This document shows, piece after piece, positions 1 to 6,492 of a stretch of 6,859 bases of DNA (positions within the stretch are counted from its first letter, which is position 1; each line of letters starts with the position of its first letter). Location of the stretch: positions 1,171-8,029 of the forward strand of contig FR901733.1 of NCBI GenBank assembly GCA_000437675.1. The letters are read 5' to 3'. The notes under the pieces were generated by a model. That model ran no database searches. It had not been told where the DNA came from and was given only the letters and a program-made list of their open reading frames with translations. This DNA comes from Prevotella sp. CAG:891. Its GTDB lineage: Bacteria > Bacteroidota > Bacteroidia > Bacteroidales > Bacteroidaceae. Both the position numbers and the translations under genes were made by a program.

Positions 1-1765
1 TGCCCTGTGCACGACACACAGCCACAAACAGCAATCCGCGGTTACGGGCATCGGCACGGTGCGTGGCCCATGCACGTTCGGGCGACAGCGTGTAGCTCAA
101 CGGATTGCGAGCGGCATTGTCGGTAATGTGCTTTTCAATCCATGCTGCCAGCTGCACCCCACCCTGCTGCGCCACTTTGGCCATTTCGTGTCCGGGTGAA
201 GCAAAACAACTGCGCCAGGCCGACAGCATTTCGTTGGCAATGCGCGGAGCATATACATATTTATATACAAATGCTTGCTGAGCTGGCGAAAGCTGCCCCT
301 TGACGGCAGGCAGGTGTTTCAGGTGGTCGAGGATGACGGGCAGACTGAAGTCGCGCAAGTCCTTGTCGGTGAGGGTTTCGAGCAGGCGCAGCGTGGTGTT
401 GTCCGGACGGGCTTTGAGCAAATCAAAAAGCGTTTGCCAGTTGCCACACGATTTCACGGTCAAAGGGCGCACACGGGCAAAGTCGAGCTTCAAGCGGCTG
501 CAAAGTTCGGCTGTGCGAGTGGAGTCGGCAAAGGTGTGAACGTAGGCGGTGCGGATGGAATCCTCGTGGGCCATGCGGCGGCGGTTGCGTTCGGCCATGG
601 CAGGCGAAACGTCGGGCAGGTTGTTGTGGCCACGTGGCGGAACAAGGTTGAGCGTCGTGGTAAAGGTGTCGCCGGCGCGATGCGTGAGTTTCAGGTTGAG
701 CTGCGGTGCCTTTCCGGCAGTGAACTGCGCAAAACCATAACGGCCCTCGTGGGCAGCCCACACCACCATGTCGCCCAGCCCGGTGAGAATCGAGGCACGA
801 CCTTGGGCATCGGCTTTGGTGCGCTGCACGGTGTAAAGTTCGCCGTAATTGTATATTTTAAAATCCACTTGCGCACCGGGTACGGGGCGTCCCTTTTCGT
901 CGACCACCGTGACAGTGGTACGCGCTGTTTGGGCATAGTTGGCCGTGACGTTGATTTCGGTATAGCAATCGGTGCGTGCAATCACATCCTCGGGTCCGTC
1001 GTATCGGCCAAACACCTTGGTGTGCATGAGCATACCGCGCGAGGCAGGCTGGTTGAACCATCCCAGGTTCAGCACGGGTTCGGGTTCGCAGGCCCCGAGA
1101 AAATACCATTTACCGTCGACCCAGGCCTCAACCCAGGCGTGATTGTCGTCGGTATGTGCCCAGCGCGGAGTGTACACCTGACGCGCAGGAATGCCCACGG
1201 CACGCAGGGCCGACACGGTAAAGGTGGATTCCTCGCCGCAGCGTCCTGTGGCGGTGCGCATCGAGGCCAGGGGCGACGAGGTGCGCGAGTCTGAGGGCTT
1301 GTAGGTGACGTATTCATGGCACCAGTGGTTCACTTCCTTCACCGCCTCCTCCATGGTGAGTCCGGCCACGCGCTTTTTGAGTTCTTCGTAGCAAGTGGTG
1401 CGGAAGGTATCGAGATTTTCGTTGTTCACACGCACGGGTAGCACAAAGTGGAGCCATTCGCGTTCAGGCACTGTTTTGCCCCAGGGCATTTCGCGGCGTG
1501 CACGCAGGGCGCACTCGGTTTGGGCGCGGTGATACGCCGGACTGTAGTCGGCTACATCGGGCCAGGGCATGTAGGCATACAGGAATTCCAGGGCGCGTCG
1601 CGTTTCCTCGTCTGCGGCAAGTGTTTGCCACACATCGGGCGACACGGCCGTCACCAATTCGGCTTGGCGTGCTTCGTAATCGCTATGTATTTGTTGTACG
1701 TTCTGCGCCGGAGCCACAGTGGCTGTGAGCGACAACAACAAGGCTGCAAGGGTATTTCGTTTCAT
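1..1765 (-). CDS. Secreted transglutaminase-like domain protein, 3' end outside window
   Basis: The minus strand is open from ATG at 1765 to the window edge: 588 codons without a stop, so the C-terminus is missing. Residues 1-20 form a signal peptide (basic MKRN, a Leu/Ala-rich core, likely cleavage after APA before Q21), so the protein is probably periplasmic or surface-exposed. Residues about 130-235 are a transglutaminase/PNGase-like papain-fold domain, with the nucleophile Cys176 in TGRCGEESTF and His209 in DDNHAWVEAW. The expected Asp is not obvious: the following strand reads WYFLGACEPEP, with Gly224 where PNGase-like proteins have D-x-C-E. Residues about 280-362 look like an Ig-like or carboxypeptidase-regulatory beta domain (VDEKGRPVPGA). 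Residues about 385-588 are charged, probably helical, and unrecognised. Bacteroidales relatives I recall have around 850-900 residues. The substrate is unknown; protease, amidase or crosslinking activity are all possible. The long plus-strand frame at 275-1294 is its shadow. Confidence 0.9.
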   Translation of the reverse strand, partial: MKRNTLAALLLSLTATVAPAQNVQQIHSDYEARQAELVTAVSPDVWQTLAADEETRRALEFLYAYMPWPDVADYSPAYHRAQTECALRARREMPWGKTVPEREWLHFVLPVRVNNENLDTFRTTCYEELKKRVAGLTMEEAVKEVNHWCHEYVTYKPSDSRTSSPLASMRTATGRCGEESTFTVSALRAVGIPARQVYTPRWAHTDDNHAWVEAWVDGKWYFLGACEPEPVLNLGWFNQPASRGMLMHTKVFGRYDGPEDVIARTDCYTEINVTANYAQTARTTVTVVDEKGRPVPGAQVDFKIYNYGELYTVQRTKADAQGRASILTGLGDMVVWAAHEGRYGFAQFTAGKAPQLNLKLTHRAGDTFTTTLNLVPPRGHNNLPDVSPAMAERNRRRMAHEDSIRTAYVHTFADSTRTAELCSRLKLDFARVRPLTVKSCGNWQTLFDLLKARPDNTTLRLLETLTDKDLRDFSLPVILDHLKHLPAVKGQLSPAQQAFVYKYVYAPRIANEMLSAWRSCFASPGHEMAKVAQQGGVQLAAWIEKHITDNAARNPLSYTLSPERAWATHRADARNRGLLFVAVCRAQG

Positions 1766-1826
1766 ATCTTATGACAGGTTTAACAATGTATGAGAATCGG
1801 ACTGCCTACTGACGACAGCCGCACTG

Positions 1827-1834
1827 CAAAAGTA
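1827..1834 (-). promoter_or_regulatory. Candidate -7 promoter element for the transglutaminase-like gene
   Basis: On the minus strand this reads TACTTTTG followed by C, matching the Bacteroidetes -7 consensus TAnnTTTG. It lies 61 bases upstream of the ATG at 1765. No good -33 TTG is visible at the usual 19-23 base spacing, so the call rests on one element and its position. Confidence 0.5.
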
Positions 1835-1950
1835 ACGAATCAGCGCGTTTAGGAGGTAACGAAACACAGAGAATAAGTTAAAACTGCAGAAAAACAGCGA
1901 TTTACGCAATAAAAAAAGGCGTTTTACGGAGCCATGTAAGAAAAAAAGCG

Positions 1951-1958
1951 TAATTTTG
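1951..1958 (+). promoter_or_regulatory. Candidate -7 promoter element for rplU-rpmA
   Basis: TAATTTTG followed by CA is an exact match to TAnnTTTG, about 90 bases upstream of the rplU start. A -33 element is weak (TTTTACG near 1922-1928). The upstream stretch 1911-1947 holds two A7 tracts, which could act as an UP-like element for a highly expressed ribosomal operon. Transcription would start near 1965. Confidence 0.65.
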
Positions 1959-1964
1959 CAGCCG

Positions 1965-2048
1965 ATTTAGAGTCCGACGGGGCCAAAACAAGTAACTGTG
2001 AGTGCAGTTCGCCTCCCGGAAAAACCCGTTTTACAATTATATATCATA
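1965..2048 (+). promoter_or_regulatory. Untranslated leader of rplU with possible folded structure
   Basis: The predicted transcript carries about 84 bases before rplU. A 5-bp stem AACTG/CAGTT (1994-1998 with 2005-2009, 6-base loop) can be enclosed by CGGGG/TCCCG (1978-1982 with 2014-2018). The same CGGG can instead pair with CCCG at 2025-2028, so two exclusive folds exist. Ribosomal protein operons often control themselves through such leaders, but no known leader motif is recognised here. Confidence 0.3.
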
Positions 2049-2366
2049 ATGTACGCAATCGTAGAGATTAACGGTCAGCAGTTCAAAGCAGAAGAGGGCA
2101 AGAAGCTCTTTGTAAATCACATCTGCGGTGCCGAAGGTGGCCAGACTGTTGAATTTGAAAACGTGTTGTTGGTTGACAACAACGGTGAAGTAAAAGTTGG
2201 CGCTCCTACTGTAGAAGGTGCCAAGGTTGTATGCGAAGTTCTTTCTCCGCTGGTTAAGGGCGACAAGGTGCTCGTTTTCCACAAGAAGCGTCGCAAAGGC
2301 TACCGTAAACTGAATGGCCATCGCCAGCAGTTCACTGAAGTGACTATTAAAAACGTAATTGCTTAA
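2049..2366 (+). CDS. rplU: 50S ribosomal protein L21
   Basis: This encodes a 105-residue protein of normal L21 length that binds 23S rRNA in the large ribosomal subunit. It begins MYAIVEINGQQFKAEEGKK, the typical L21 N-terminus, and near the C-terminus has the basic signature KKRRKGYRKLNGHRQ (residues 79-93) followed by the TEVTI strand. The frame is open upstream to an ATG at 1998, but the 17 extra residues do not resemble L21 and lie in the leader, so ATG 2049 is chosen. No Shine-Dalgarno sequence precedes it (AT-rich, ending in cata), as is usual in this phylum. rpmA follows after 21 bases, so the two are almost surely cotranscribed from the promoter near 1951. Confidence 0.99.
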   Translation: MYAIVEINGQQFKAEEGKKLFVNHICGAEGGQTVEFENVLLVDNNGEVKVGAPTVEGAKVVCEVLSPLVKGDKVLVFHKKRRKGYRKLNGHRQQFTEVTIKNVIA

Positions 2367-2387
2367 TCCTAAAAAGTTTAGAAGAAA

Positions 2388-2657
2388 ATGGCACACAAAA
2401 AAGGTGTAGGTAGTTCTAAGAACGGCCGTGAATCGGCTTCACAAAGATTAGGCGTTAAGATTTGGGGTGGCCAAAATTGCGTGGCCGGTAACATTATCGT
2501 GCGTCAGCGCGGTACGGTTCACTACCCCGGTAAGAATGTGGGTATGGGTAAGGACCACACGCTCTTCGCATTGGTTGACGGTGTGGTTTCATTCCACCGC
2601 GGACAGCGCGATCACAGCGTTGTTACCGTTACTCCCCACGCTGAAGCTGAAGCTTAA
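2388..2657 (+). CDS. rpmA: 50S ribosomal protein L27
   Basis: This encodes an 89-residue protein of normal L27 length, a large-subunit protein whose N-terminal tail reaches toward the peptidyl transferase centre. It starts MAHKKGVGSSKNGRESASQR and continues through the conserved G-x-K-x-W-G-G-Q segment (residues 22-29) and GTVHYPGKNVGMGKDHTLFA (residues 42-61). There is no N-terminal extension of the kind that Firmicutes L27 has and the Prp protease removes; the mature-type AHKKG end is encoded directly. The A-rich GAAGAAA just before the ATG may help initiation. It is the second and last gene of the rplU-rpmA unit, closed by the terminator at 2690-2732. In Porphyromonas gingivalis serS follows this pair, as I recall; here it does not. 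Confidence 0.99.
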   Translation: MAHKKGVGSSKNGRESASQRLGVKIWGGQNCVAGNIIVRQRGTVHYPGKNVGMGKDHTLFALVDGVVSFHRGQRDHSVVTVTPHAEAEA

Positions 2658-2660
2658 TGC

Positions 2661-2678
2661 TTAGTAGAACCCTACTAA
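2661..2678 (+). other. Small perfect hairpin after rpmA
   Basis: TTAGTAG and CTACTAA pair perfectly (7 bp) around a 4-base loop, starting 3 bases after the rpmA stop. It is followed by A8 rather than a T tract, so it is not itself a terminator in the plus direction. It may protect the mRNA 3' end or be incidental. Confidence 0.45.
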
Positions 2679-2689
2679 AAAAAATTAAA

Positions 2690-2732
2690 GAGGGCTGTCG
2701 CACCACATGGTGCTGACGGCCCTTCTTTTTTT
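2690..2732 (+). terminator. Intrinsic terminator of rplU-rpmA
   Basis: GGGC/GCCC (2692-2695 with 2719-2722), a T-G wobble, GTC/GAC and GCACC/GGTGC form a stem of about 13 pairs with one bulged T (2714) and a 4-base loop. The tail is TTCTTTTTTT. The A-rich run before the stem (2677-2689) means the opposite strand also reads hairpin then T tract, so it has a bidirectional form. Confidence 0.9.
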
Positions 2733-2766
2733 GAACATCTCGAAAATTGCACGGCATTTACTACTT

Positions 2767-4077
2767 ATGAAACCCTCAACCACTTCATGGCTGCATCGTT
2801 TGTTTGGCTTCGACCCGCAAACCATGACGGTTAAAAAAGAAATTATCGGTGGACTCACCACCTTTTTCACCCTGGCTTACATCCTGGCCGTGAACCCGGC
2901 TATCCTGGCAGAAACGGGCATGGACTATGGCGCATTGTTCACCACTACGGCCCTGTCGGCTATCATCGCTACTCTCATCATGGCTGTTTATGCCAAACTG
3001 CCTTTTGTGCTGGCACCGGGCATGGGGCTCAATGCCTTCTTTGCCTATACCATTGTGCTGCTCATGGGCTACTCGTGGCAGTTTGCACTGACGGCAGTAT
3101 TTCTCGAAGGACTGCTCTTCATACTTTTCACCATTACGGGCCTACGACAAAAACTGGTTGACACGGTGCCATCGGTGATGCACCATGCCATTTCGGCCGG
3201 CATCGGCCTGTTCCTGGCTTTTCTGGGACTGAAAAGCGGCGGCGTAATTGTGGATAACCCCGCCACGCTCATTACGCTGGGCGACCTGAGCACACCGGGG
3301 GTGGGACTGACGATTATCGGACTCATCATCACTTCGGTGCTGCTGGTTAAAAACGTAAGCGGTGCTTTTTTGCTGGGCATTTTGCTCACTGCGCTTGTGG
3401 GCATTCCGCTGGGTGTTACCTCGTTCAACGGCATTGTGAGTATGCCTCCTTCAATCGCTCCGATTTTCATGCAGTTTCAGTGGGGCGAAATATTGAGCAT
3501 CGACATGTTTATCTGTGTAGTCACGCTGCTCTTTACCGATATGTTCGACACCATCGGCACGGTTATCGGGGTGAGCCAGCGCGCAGGCATGGTGGACGAA
3601 AAGGGCAACATTCGCAACATGAACAAAGCGTTCATGGCCGATGCCATCGGCACTACGCTGGGGGCGATGATTGGCAGTTCAACGGTAACTACCTTTGTTG
3701 AAAGTGCCTCGGGCATCAGTGCGGGCGGCCGCAGCGGTCTGACTTCGTTTACGGCGGTAATCTGCTTTGTGCTGGCGCTATTCTTTGCTCCCCTGTTCAT
3801 GATGATTCCGCCACAGGCCACGGCCTCGGTACTGGTGCTGGTGGGCCTGATGATGACGGCGGGTATCAGCCGCATCGACTTTACAAACTACCGCACGGCT
3901 GTGCCTTGCTTTATCTGCGTCATTATGATGCCTTTTACAAACTCCATTGCCAACGGCATTCTGCTTGGCTTCCTCACTTACGTGGTGATAGCTGTGGGTT
4001 GCGGCAAATGGAAGGATTTGGGACTGATGTCGTATGCTATTGCCCTACTCGCTCTGCTGAAATTCCTTTATCTGTAA
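2767..4077 (+). CDS. NCS2-family purine permease (AzgA/GhxP/PbuG-like)
   Basis: This 436-residue inner-membrane protein has about 12-14 hydrophobic segments. It carries the marks of the AzgA-like branch of NCS2: APGMGLNAFF (residues 83-92), the acidic TDMFDTIGT motif (257-265), and GSSTVTTFVESASGISAGG (303-321) with Glu312 followed by RSGLT. Family members import adenine, guanine or hypoxanthine with protons, and the exact base cannot be read from the sequence. The frame is open to an ATG at 2707, but that codon lies inside the rpmA terminator and would add 20 residues unlike the family. ATG 2767, giving MKPSTTSWLHRLFGFDPQTM, fits the usual N-terminus. No convincing promoter is visible in the 34 bases after the terminator, so weak initiation or terminator readthrough is possible. 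The next gene has its own promoter. Confidence 0.94.
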   Translation: MKPSTTSWLHRLFGFDPQTMTVKKEIIGGLTTFFTLAYILAVNPAILAETGMDYGALFTTTALSAIIATLIMAVYAKLPFVLAPGMGLNAFFAYTIVLLMGYSWQFALTAVFLEGLLFILFTITGLRQKLVDTVPSVMHHAISAGIGLFLAFLGLKSGGVIVDNPATLITLGDLSTPGVGLTIIGLIITSVLLVKNVSGAFLLGILLTALVGIPLGVTSFNGIVSMPPSIAPIFMQFQWGEILSIDMFICVVTLLFTDMFDTIGTVIGVSQRAGMVDEKGNIRNMNKAFMADAIGTTLGAMIGSSTVTTFVESASGISAGGRSGLTSFTAVICFVLALFFAPLFMMIPPQATASVLVLVGLMMTAGISRIDFTNYRTAVPCFICVIMMPFTNSIANGILLGFLTYVVIAVGCGKWKDLGLMSYAIALLALLKFLYL

Positions 4078-4118
4078 GACTGCGGAGCGGAAGAGGACAT
4101 TATTTTCAACTTTTTTTG

Positions 4119-4126
4119 TAATTTTG
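4119..4126 (+). promoter_or_regulatory. Candidate -7 promoter element for the ThrE-type exporter
   Basis: TAATTTTG followed by CA matches TAnnTTTG exactly and repeats the sequence in front of rplU. It sits 59 bases before the ATG at 4186 in an AT-rich stretch (4099-4126). No TTG is found at the ideal -33 position. Confidence 0.6.
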
Positions 4127-4185
4127 CACACCAGAACCAAGAAGCGACTCCGTTCTTTGTAAATACACTACAACAAACTATACAC

Positions 4186-5556
4186 ATGACTGGAACTAAC
4201 GTACAGACGCACGAACAAATCATTCGGCGCAAACTCGACCTGTTGCTCAGAACAGGCCAGCTACTAGTGGAAAGCGCAGCCGACACGAACCGCATTATGC
4301 GCAACATGAAACGTACGGCGGCATTTCTCGGACTGCCCGAAGAGCATCTGCATATTTATGTGCAGTTTAACATGCTGATGGTGAACTTGAGCGACGACGA
4401 ACACTCGTTCTCGAAATTCCAACGCTGCGAAAAGCACGGTGTCAACATGACTGCCATTTCGGCCATCAGTAAACTGAGTTGGCGAGCCATCCGCGAGGAC
4501 TACAGCATCGAGGATTACGAACGCGAACTTGAAGAAATTGCCAGCCGGCCGCGTAACTACACGCCTTGGCAGGTGGCTATCGGTACGGGGTTTGCATGTG
4601 GCGGATTCTGTATTCAGTTTGGTTGCGACTGGGTGGCATTCTTTTATGCTGCACTGGCTGCGGCGCTGGGCTTTCGCTTGCGTGCCGTGCTCAACGAACG
4701 CGGCATTAACCACTACATGAGCATCGCTACGGCGGCTTTTGTCAGCACGGCCATTGCCTGGGCTACTACTTATTTGCCCGAAAGTTGGACGTCGACTCCG
4801 CTGCATCCGCTTTTAGCTTGCGCCTTGTTCATTGTGCCGGGTGTACCCCTCATCAACTTTGTGGACGACATGCTCGACAACTACATTCAGGTGGGACTTA
4901 CACGCGCCATCAATACCTTCCTCATGCTGGTTGCCATGTCGTTCGGTATTGCTTTCTTCCTGAAAATTTCGGAATTCGACCTGACGCAGTTCTACTCTAT
5001 ACCGATGATTCCGCACAACAGCTATTTCAGCTATGCAGCGGCAGCAGCCATTTCGGCCATGGGCTTCTCCATGATTTTCAACATTCCGCGCCGTTTGCTC
5101 TGGGTAGTGGCAGTGGGTGGTATTATTGCCGTTTGTACGCGTAACTTCGTAAACCTCGGCCCTTCGAACAATAACATTGGCCTTGACATGGGTCTGGCCA
5201 TTGGTTCCTTGGCAGGTAGTGCGCTGGTCAGCCTCATCGCTGTGAAGGCTGTTCACTGGGTGCATGCTCCGAACCACGTTATCAGCATTCCGAGCGTTAT
5301 TCCTATGGTGCCGGGTGTACTGATGTATCGCGCCTTGATTGGCTTGATTGAAATGAACGGTGTGGTTGGCGAACTGACCAATGCCATGAAGTTTGGTATC
5401 AATTCGGGCATTACCATTCTGTGTATTGCACTGGGTGTGGCCATTCCGAACGTGTTTGCCCGCCGCTGGGTGGCTAAGGACCGCCAGCGCAAACTCAAGC
5501 AAATGATTGAGGAACGCCGTCAGCGTGGTCACTTCGTGGATTTGAGCGAACTGTAA
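4186..5556 (+). CDS. ThrE-family threonine/serine exporter homologue, fused two-domain form
   Basis: The 456-residue membrane protein joins both ThrE halves in one chain. The N-terminal soluble part (residues 1-125) and the first bundle of about five membrane segments (about 129-258) match the ThrE/DUF1212 domain. Residues about 281-424 form a second bundle matching the ThrE_2/DUF3815 domain. The halves share a proline motif, IVPGVPLINFVDD at 216-228 and IPMVPGVLMYRAL at 372-384, which suggests equivalent positions. In many bacteria the halves are separate proteins (YjjP and YjjB of E. coli, linked to succinate export); Corynebacterium ThrE is fused as here and exports threonine and serine. 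The substrate here is therefore uncertain. The C-terminus (426-449) is strongly basic and cytoplasmic. There is no Shine-Dalgarno sequence; ATG 4186 suits the promoter at 4119. Confidence 0.93.
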   Translation: MTGTNVQTHEQIIRRKLDLLLRTGQLLVESAADTNRIMRNMKRTAAFLGLPEEHLHIYVQFNMLMVNLSDDEHSFSKFQRCEKHGVNMTAISAISKLSWRAIREDYSIEDYERELEEIASRPRNYTPWQVAIGTGFACGGFCIQFGCDWVAFFYAALAAALGFRLRAVLNERGINHYMSIATAAFVSTAIAWATTYLPESWTSTPLHPLLACALFIVPGVPLINFVDDMLDNYIQVGLTRAINTFLMLVAMSFGIAFFLKISEFDLTQFYSIPMIPHNSYFSYAAAAAISAMGFSMIFNIPRRLLWVVAVGGIIAVCTRNFVNLGPSNNNIGLDMGLAIGSLAGSALVSLIAVKAVHWVHAPNHVISIPSVIPMVPGVLMYRALIGLIEMNGVVGELTNAMKFGINSGITILCIALGVAIPNVFARRWVAKDRQRKLKQMIEERRQRGHFVDLSEL

Positions 5557-5560
5557 TGCT

Positions 5561-5621
5561 GCATCTGTCGCTTCTTCAACGACGTAAACTGATTCACATT
5601 TACGTTCAATGAAGTAGATGC
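5561..5621 (+). other. Imperfect inverted repeat after the exporter gene
   Basis: Outer GCATCT/AGATGC (5561-5566 with 5616-5621), a middle CTTC/GAAG and inner ACGTAAA/TTTACGT (5582-5588 with 5599-5605) can form a long interrupted hairpin with a 10-base loop. It lies 4 bases after the stop codon and has no T tract, so it may stabilise the mRNA 3' end rather than terminate. Confidence 0.4.
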
Positions 5622-5646
5622 TGACACATACTCTTATTAAAATATC

Positions 5647-5691
5647 CGGGCGGGTGATTATTCTGTGAAAATCATCCGCCCGTTAGCTTTC
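5647..5691 (+). terminator. Hairpin terminator between exporter and tdk
   Basis: A 13-pair stem (5647-5659 with 5670-5682) is continuous except for one G-T wobble. The apex can extend by TTC/GAA around TGT. The plus-strand tail is only GTTAGCTTTC, a weak T tract, while the minus strand reads into TATTTTAATAA. The stem is strong but termination toward tdk may be incomplete. Confidence 0.65.
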
Positions 5692-5797
5692 AATACCCCC
5701 AACGGGGACAGTGCCTATGGCTTTCCGCTGTTTGCCAACGGACTTGCAACAGATGGCTCTGCCCCACTTTCCCCATCAGCCTAAATTCTGTAAAACC

Positions 5798-6376
5798 ATG
5801 TTTCAAGAGCACAACAACGACCGTCAAGGTCGCATCGAAGTGATTTGCGGCTCCATGTTCTCGGGAAAAACCGAAGAACTCATCCGCCGCTTGAAGCGCG
5901 CCCGCATTGCCCGTCAGCGCGTCGAAATTTACAAGCCGGCCATCGACACGCGCTATTCTGAAGCTGATGTCGTGTCGCACGATGCCAATTCCATCTCCTC
6001 TACCCCGGTTTCATCGGCATGGAGCATTTTAACGCTGGCTTCCGAGGCCGAAGTGGTGGGCATCGACGAGGCGCAATTTTTCGATGATGCACTGCCCAAT
6101 GTTTGCCAATTACTGGCCGACAGCGGTAAACGCGTTATCATTGCCGGACTCGACATGGACTTCAAGGGTGTGCCCTTTGGCCCAATGCCTGCGCTCATGG
6201 CTATTGCCGAGGATGTGACGAAGGTGCATGCCATTTGTGTGCATTGTGGCAACCTGGCTTACTTGTCGCACCGCACAAACCACGACGAGAACCGGGTGTT
6301 GCTCGGCGAACAGGAATCATACGAACCGCTGTGCCGCCTATGCTACAACAAACTGGCTAAGGAAAAGAACGATTAA
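5798..6376 (+). CDS. tdk: Thymidine kinase (type II, TK1-like)
   Basis: This enzyme phosphorylates thymidine to dTMP with ATP in the pyrimidine salvage pathway. The 192-residue protein has the P-loop GSMFSGKT (residues 18-25), the DEAQFF motif (90-95) with Glu91 as the likely catalytic base, and two zinc-binding pairs, C147-x2-C150 and C179-x2-C182, flanking the lasso loop. GLDMDFKGVPFGPMPAL (117-133) is typical of the family. The frame is open upstream to a GTG at 5711, but its 29 extra residues are Pro-rich and unlike tdk, whose conserved part starts with GRIEVICGSMFSGKT. ATG 5798 gives the usual short N-terminal tail. No clear promoter is seen in 5683-5797, so expression may depend partly on readthrough of the hairpin at 5647. 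Confidence 0.98.
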   Translation: MFQEHNNDRQGRIEVICGSMFSGKTEELIRRLKRARIARQRVEIYKPAIDTRYSEADVVSHDANSISSTPVSSAWSILTLASEAEVVGIDEAQFFDDALPNVCQLLADSGKRVIIAGLDMDFKGVPFGPMPALMAIAEDVTKVHAICVHCGNLAYLSHRTNHDENRVLLGEQESYEPLCRLCYNKLAKEKND

Positions 6377-6393
6377 GGCAAAAAGAACAAGTA

Positions 6394-6414
6394 GGGCATA
6401 TTCCTTCAATGCCC
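6394..6414 (+). other. Small hairpin after tdk
   Basis: GGGCAT and ATGCCC pair perfectly (6 bp) around a 9-base loop, 17 bases after the tdk stop. No T tract follows. It is the first of the hairpins in this region. Confidence 0.45.
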
Positions 6415-6421
6415 GACAAAT

Positions 6422-6492
6422 AGGTGTTTAGCAATGATTGACTCCATTGATAACGATGGGGCTGATGATTGCCGAACACCTGTTTGTTTTTC
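6422..6492 (+). terminator. Very long hairpin with T-rich tail, probable tdk terminator
   Basis: Two 28-base arms (6422-6449 and 6454-6481) pair in exact register around the loop ATAA: 20 Watson-Crick pairs, 5 G-T wobbles and 3 mismatches (6430/6473, 6436/6467, 6441/6462), with no bulges. The tail GTTTGTTTTTC follows directly. On the minus strand the five wobbles would become A-C mismatches, so the plus-strand RNA folds better, in keeping with transcription from tdk. Confidence 0.8.

Noticed and set aside
275..1294. Long plus-strand open frame of 339 codons
   Set aside because: It is antisense to the transglutaminase-like gene, whose minus-strand frame has a signal peptide and catalytic motifs. 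The plus-strand translation shows no domain; its length comes from the GC-rich codon use of the true gene.
1911..1959. Near direct repeat of A7 followed by GCGT before rplU
   Set aside because: The similarity is mostly the A tract; it is better explained as an A-rich region upstream of the promoter than as an operator.
1998..2048. In-frame upstream ATG for rplU adding 17 residues
   Set aside because: The added residues do not resemble L21, and MYAIVEINGQQF at 2049 is the standard start giving the normal 105 residues.
2707..2766. In-frame upstream ATG for the permease adding 20 residues
   Set aside because: The codon lies within the rpmA terminator hairpin and the added residues are not typical of NCS2 permeases.
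5699..5771. Imperfect 36-base direct repeat in front of tdk (CCAACGG and ATGGCT each twice with the same spacing)
   Set aside because: Only about 19 of 36 positions agree over the two units, so the match is limited to two short words and is likely chance.
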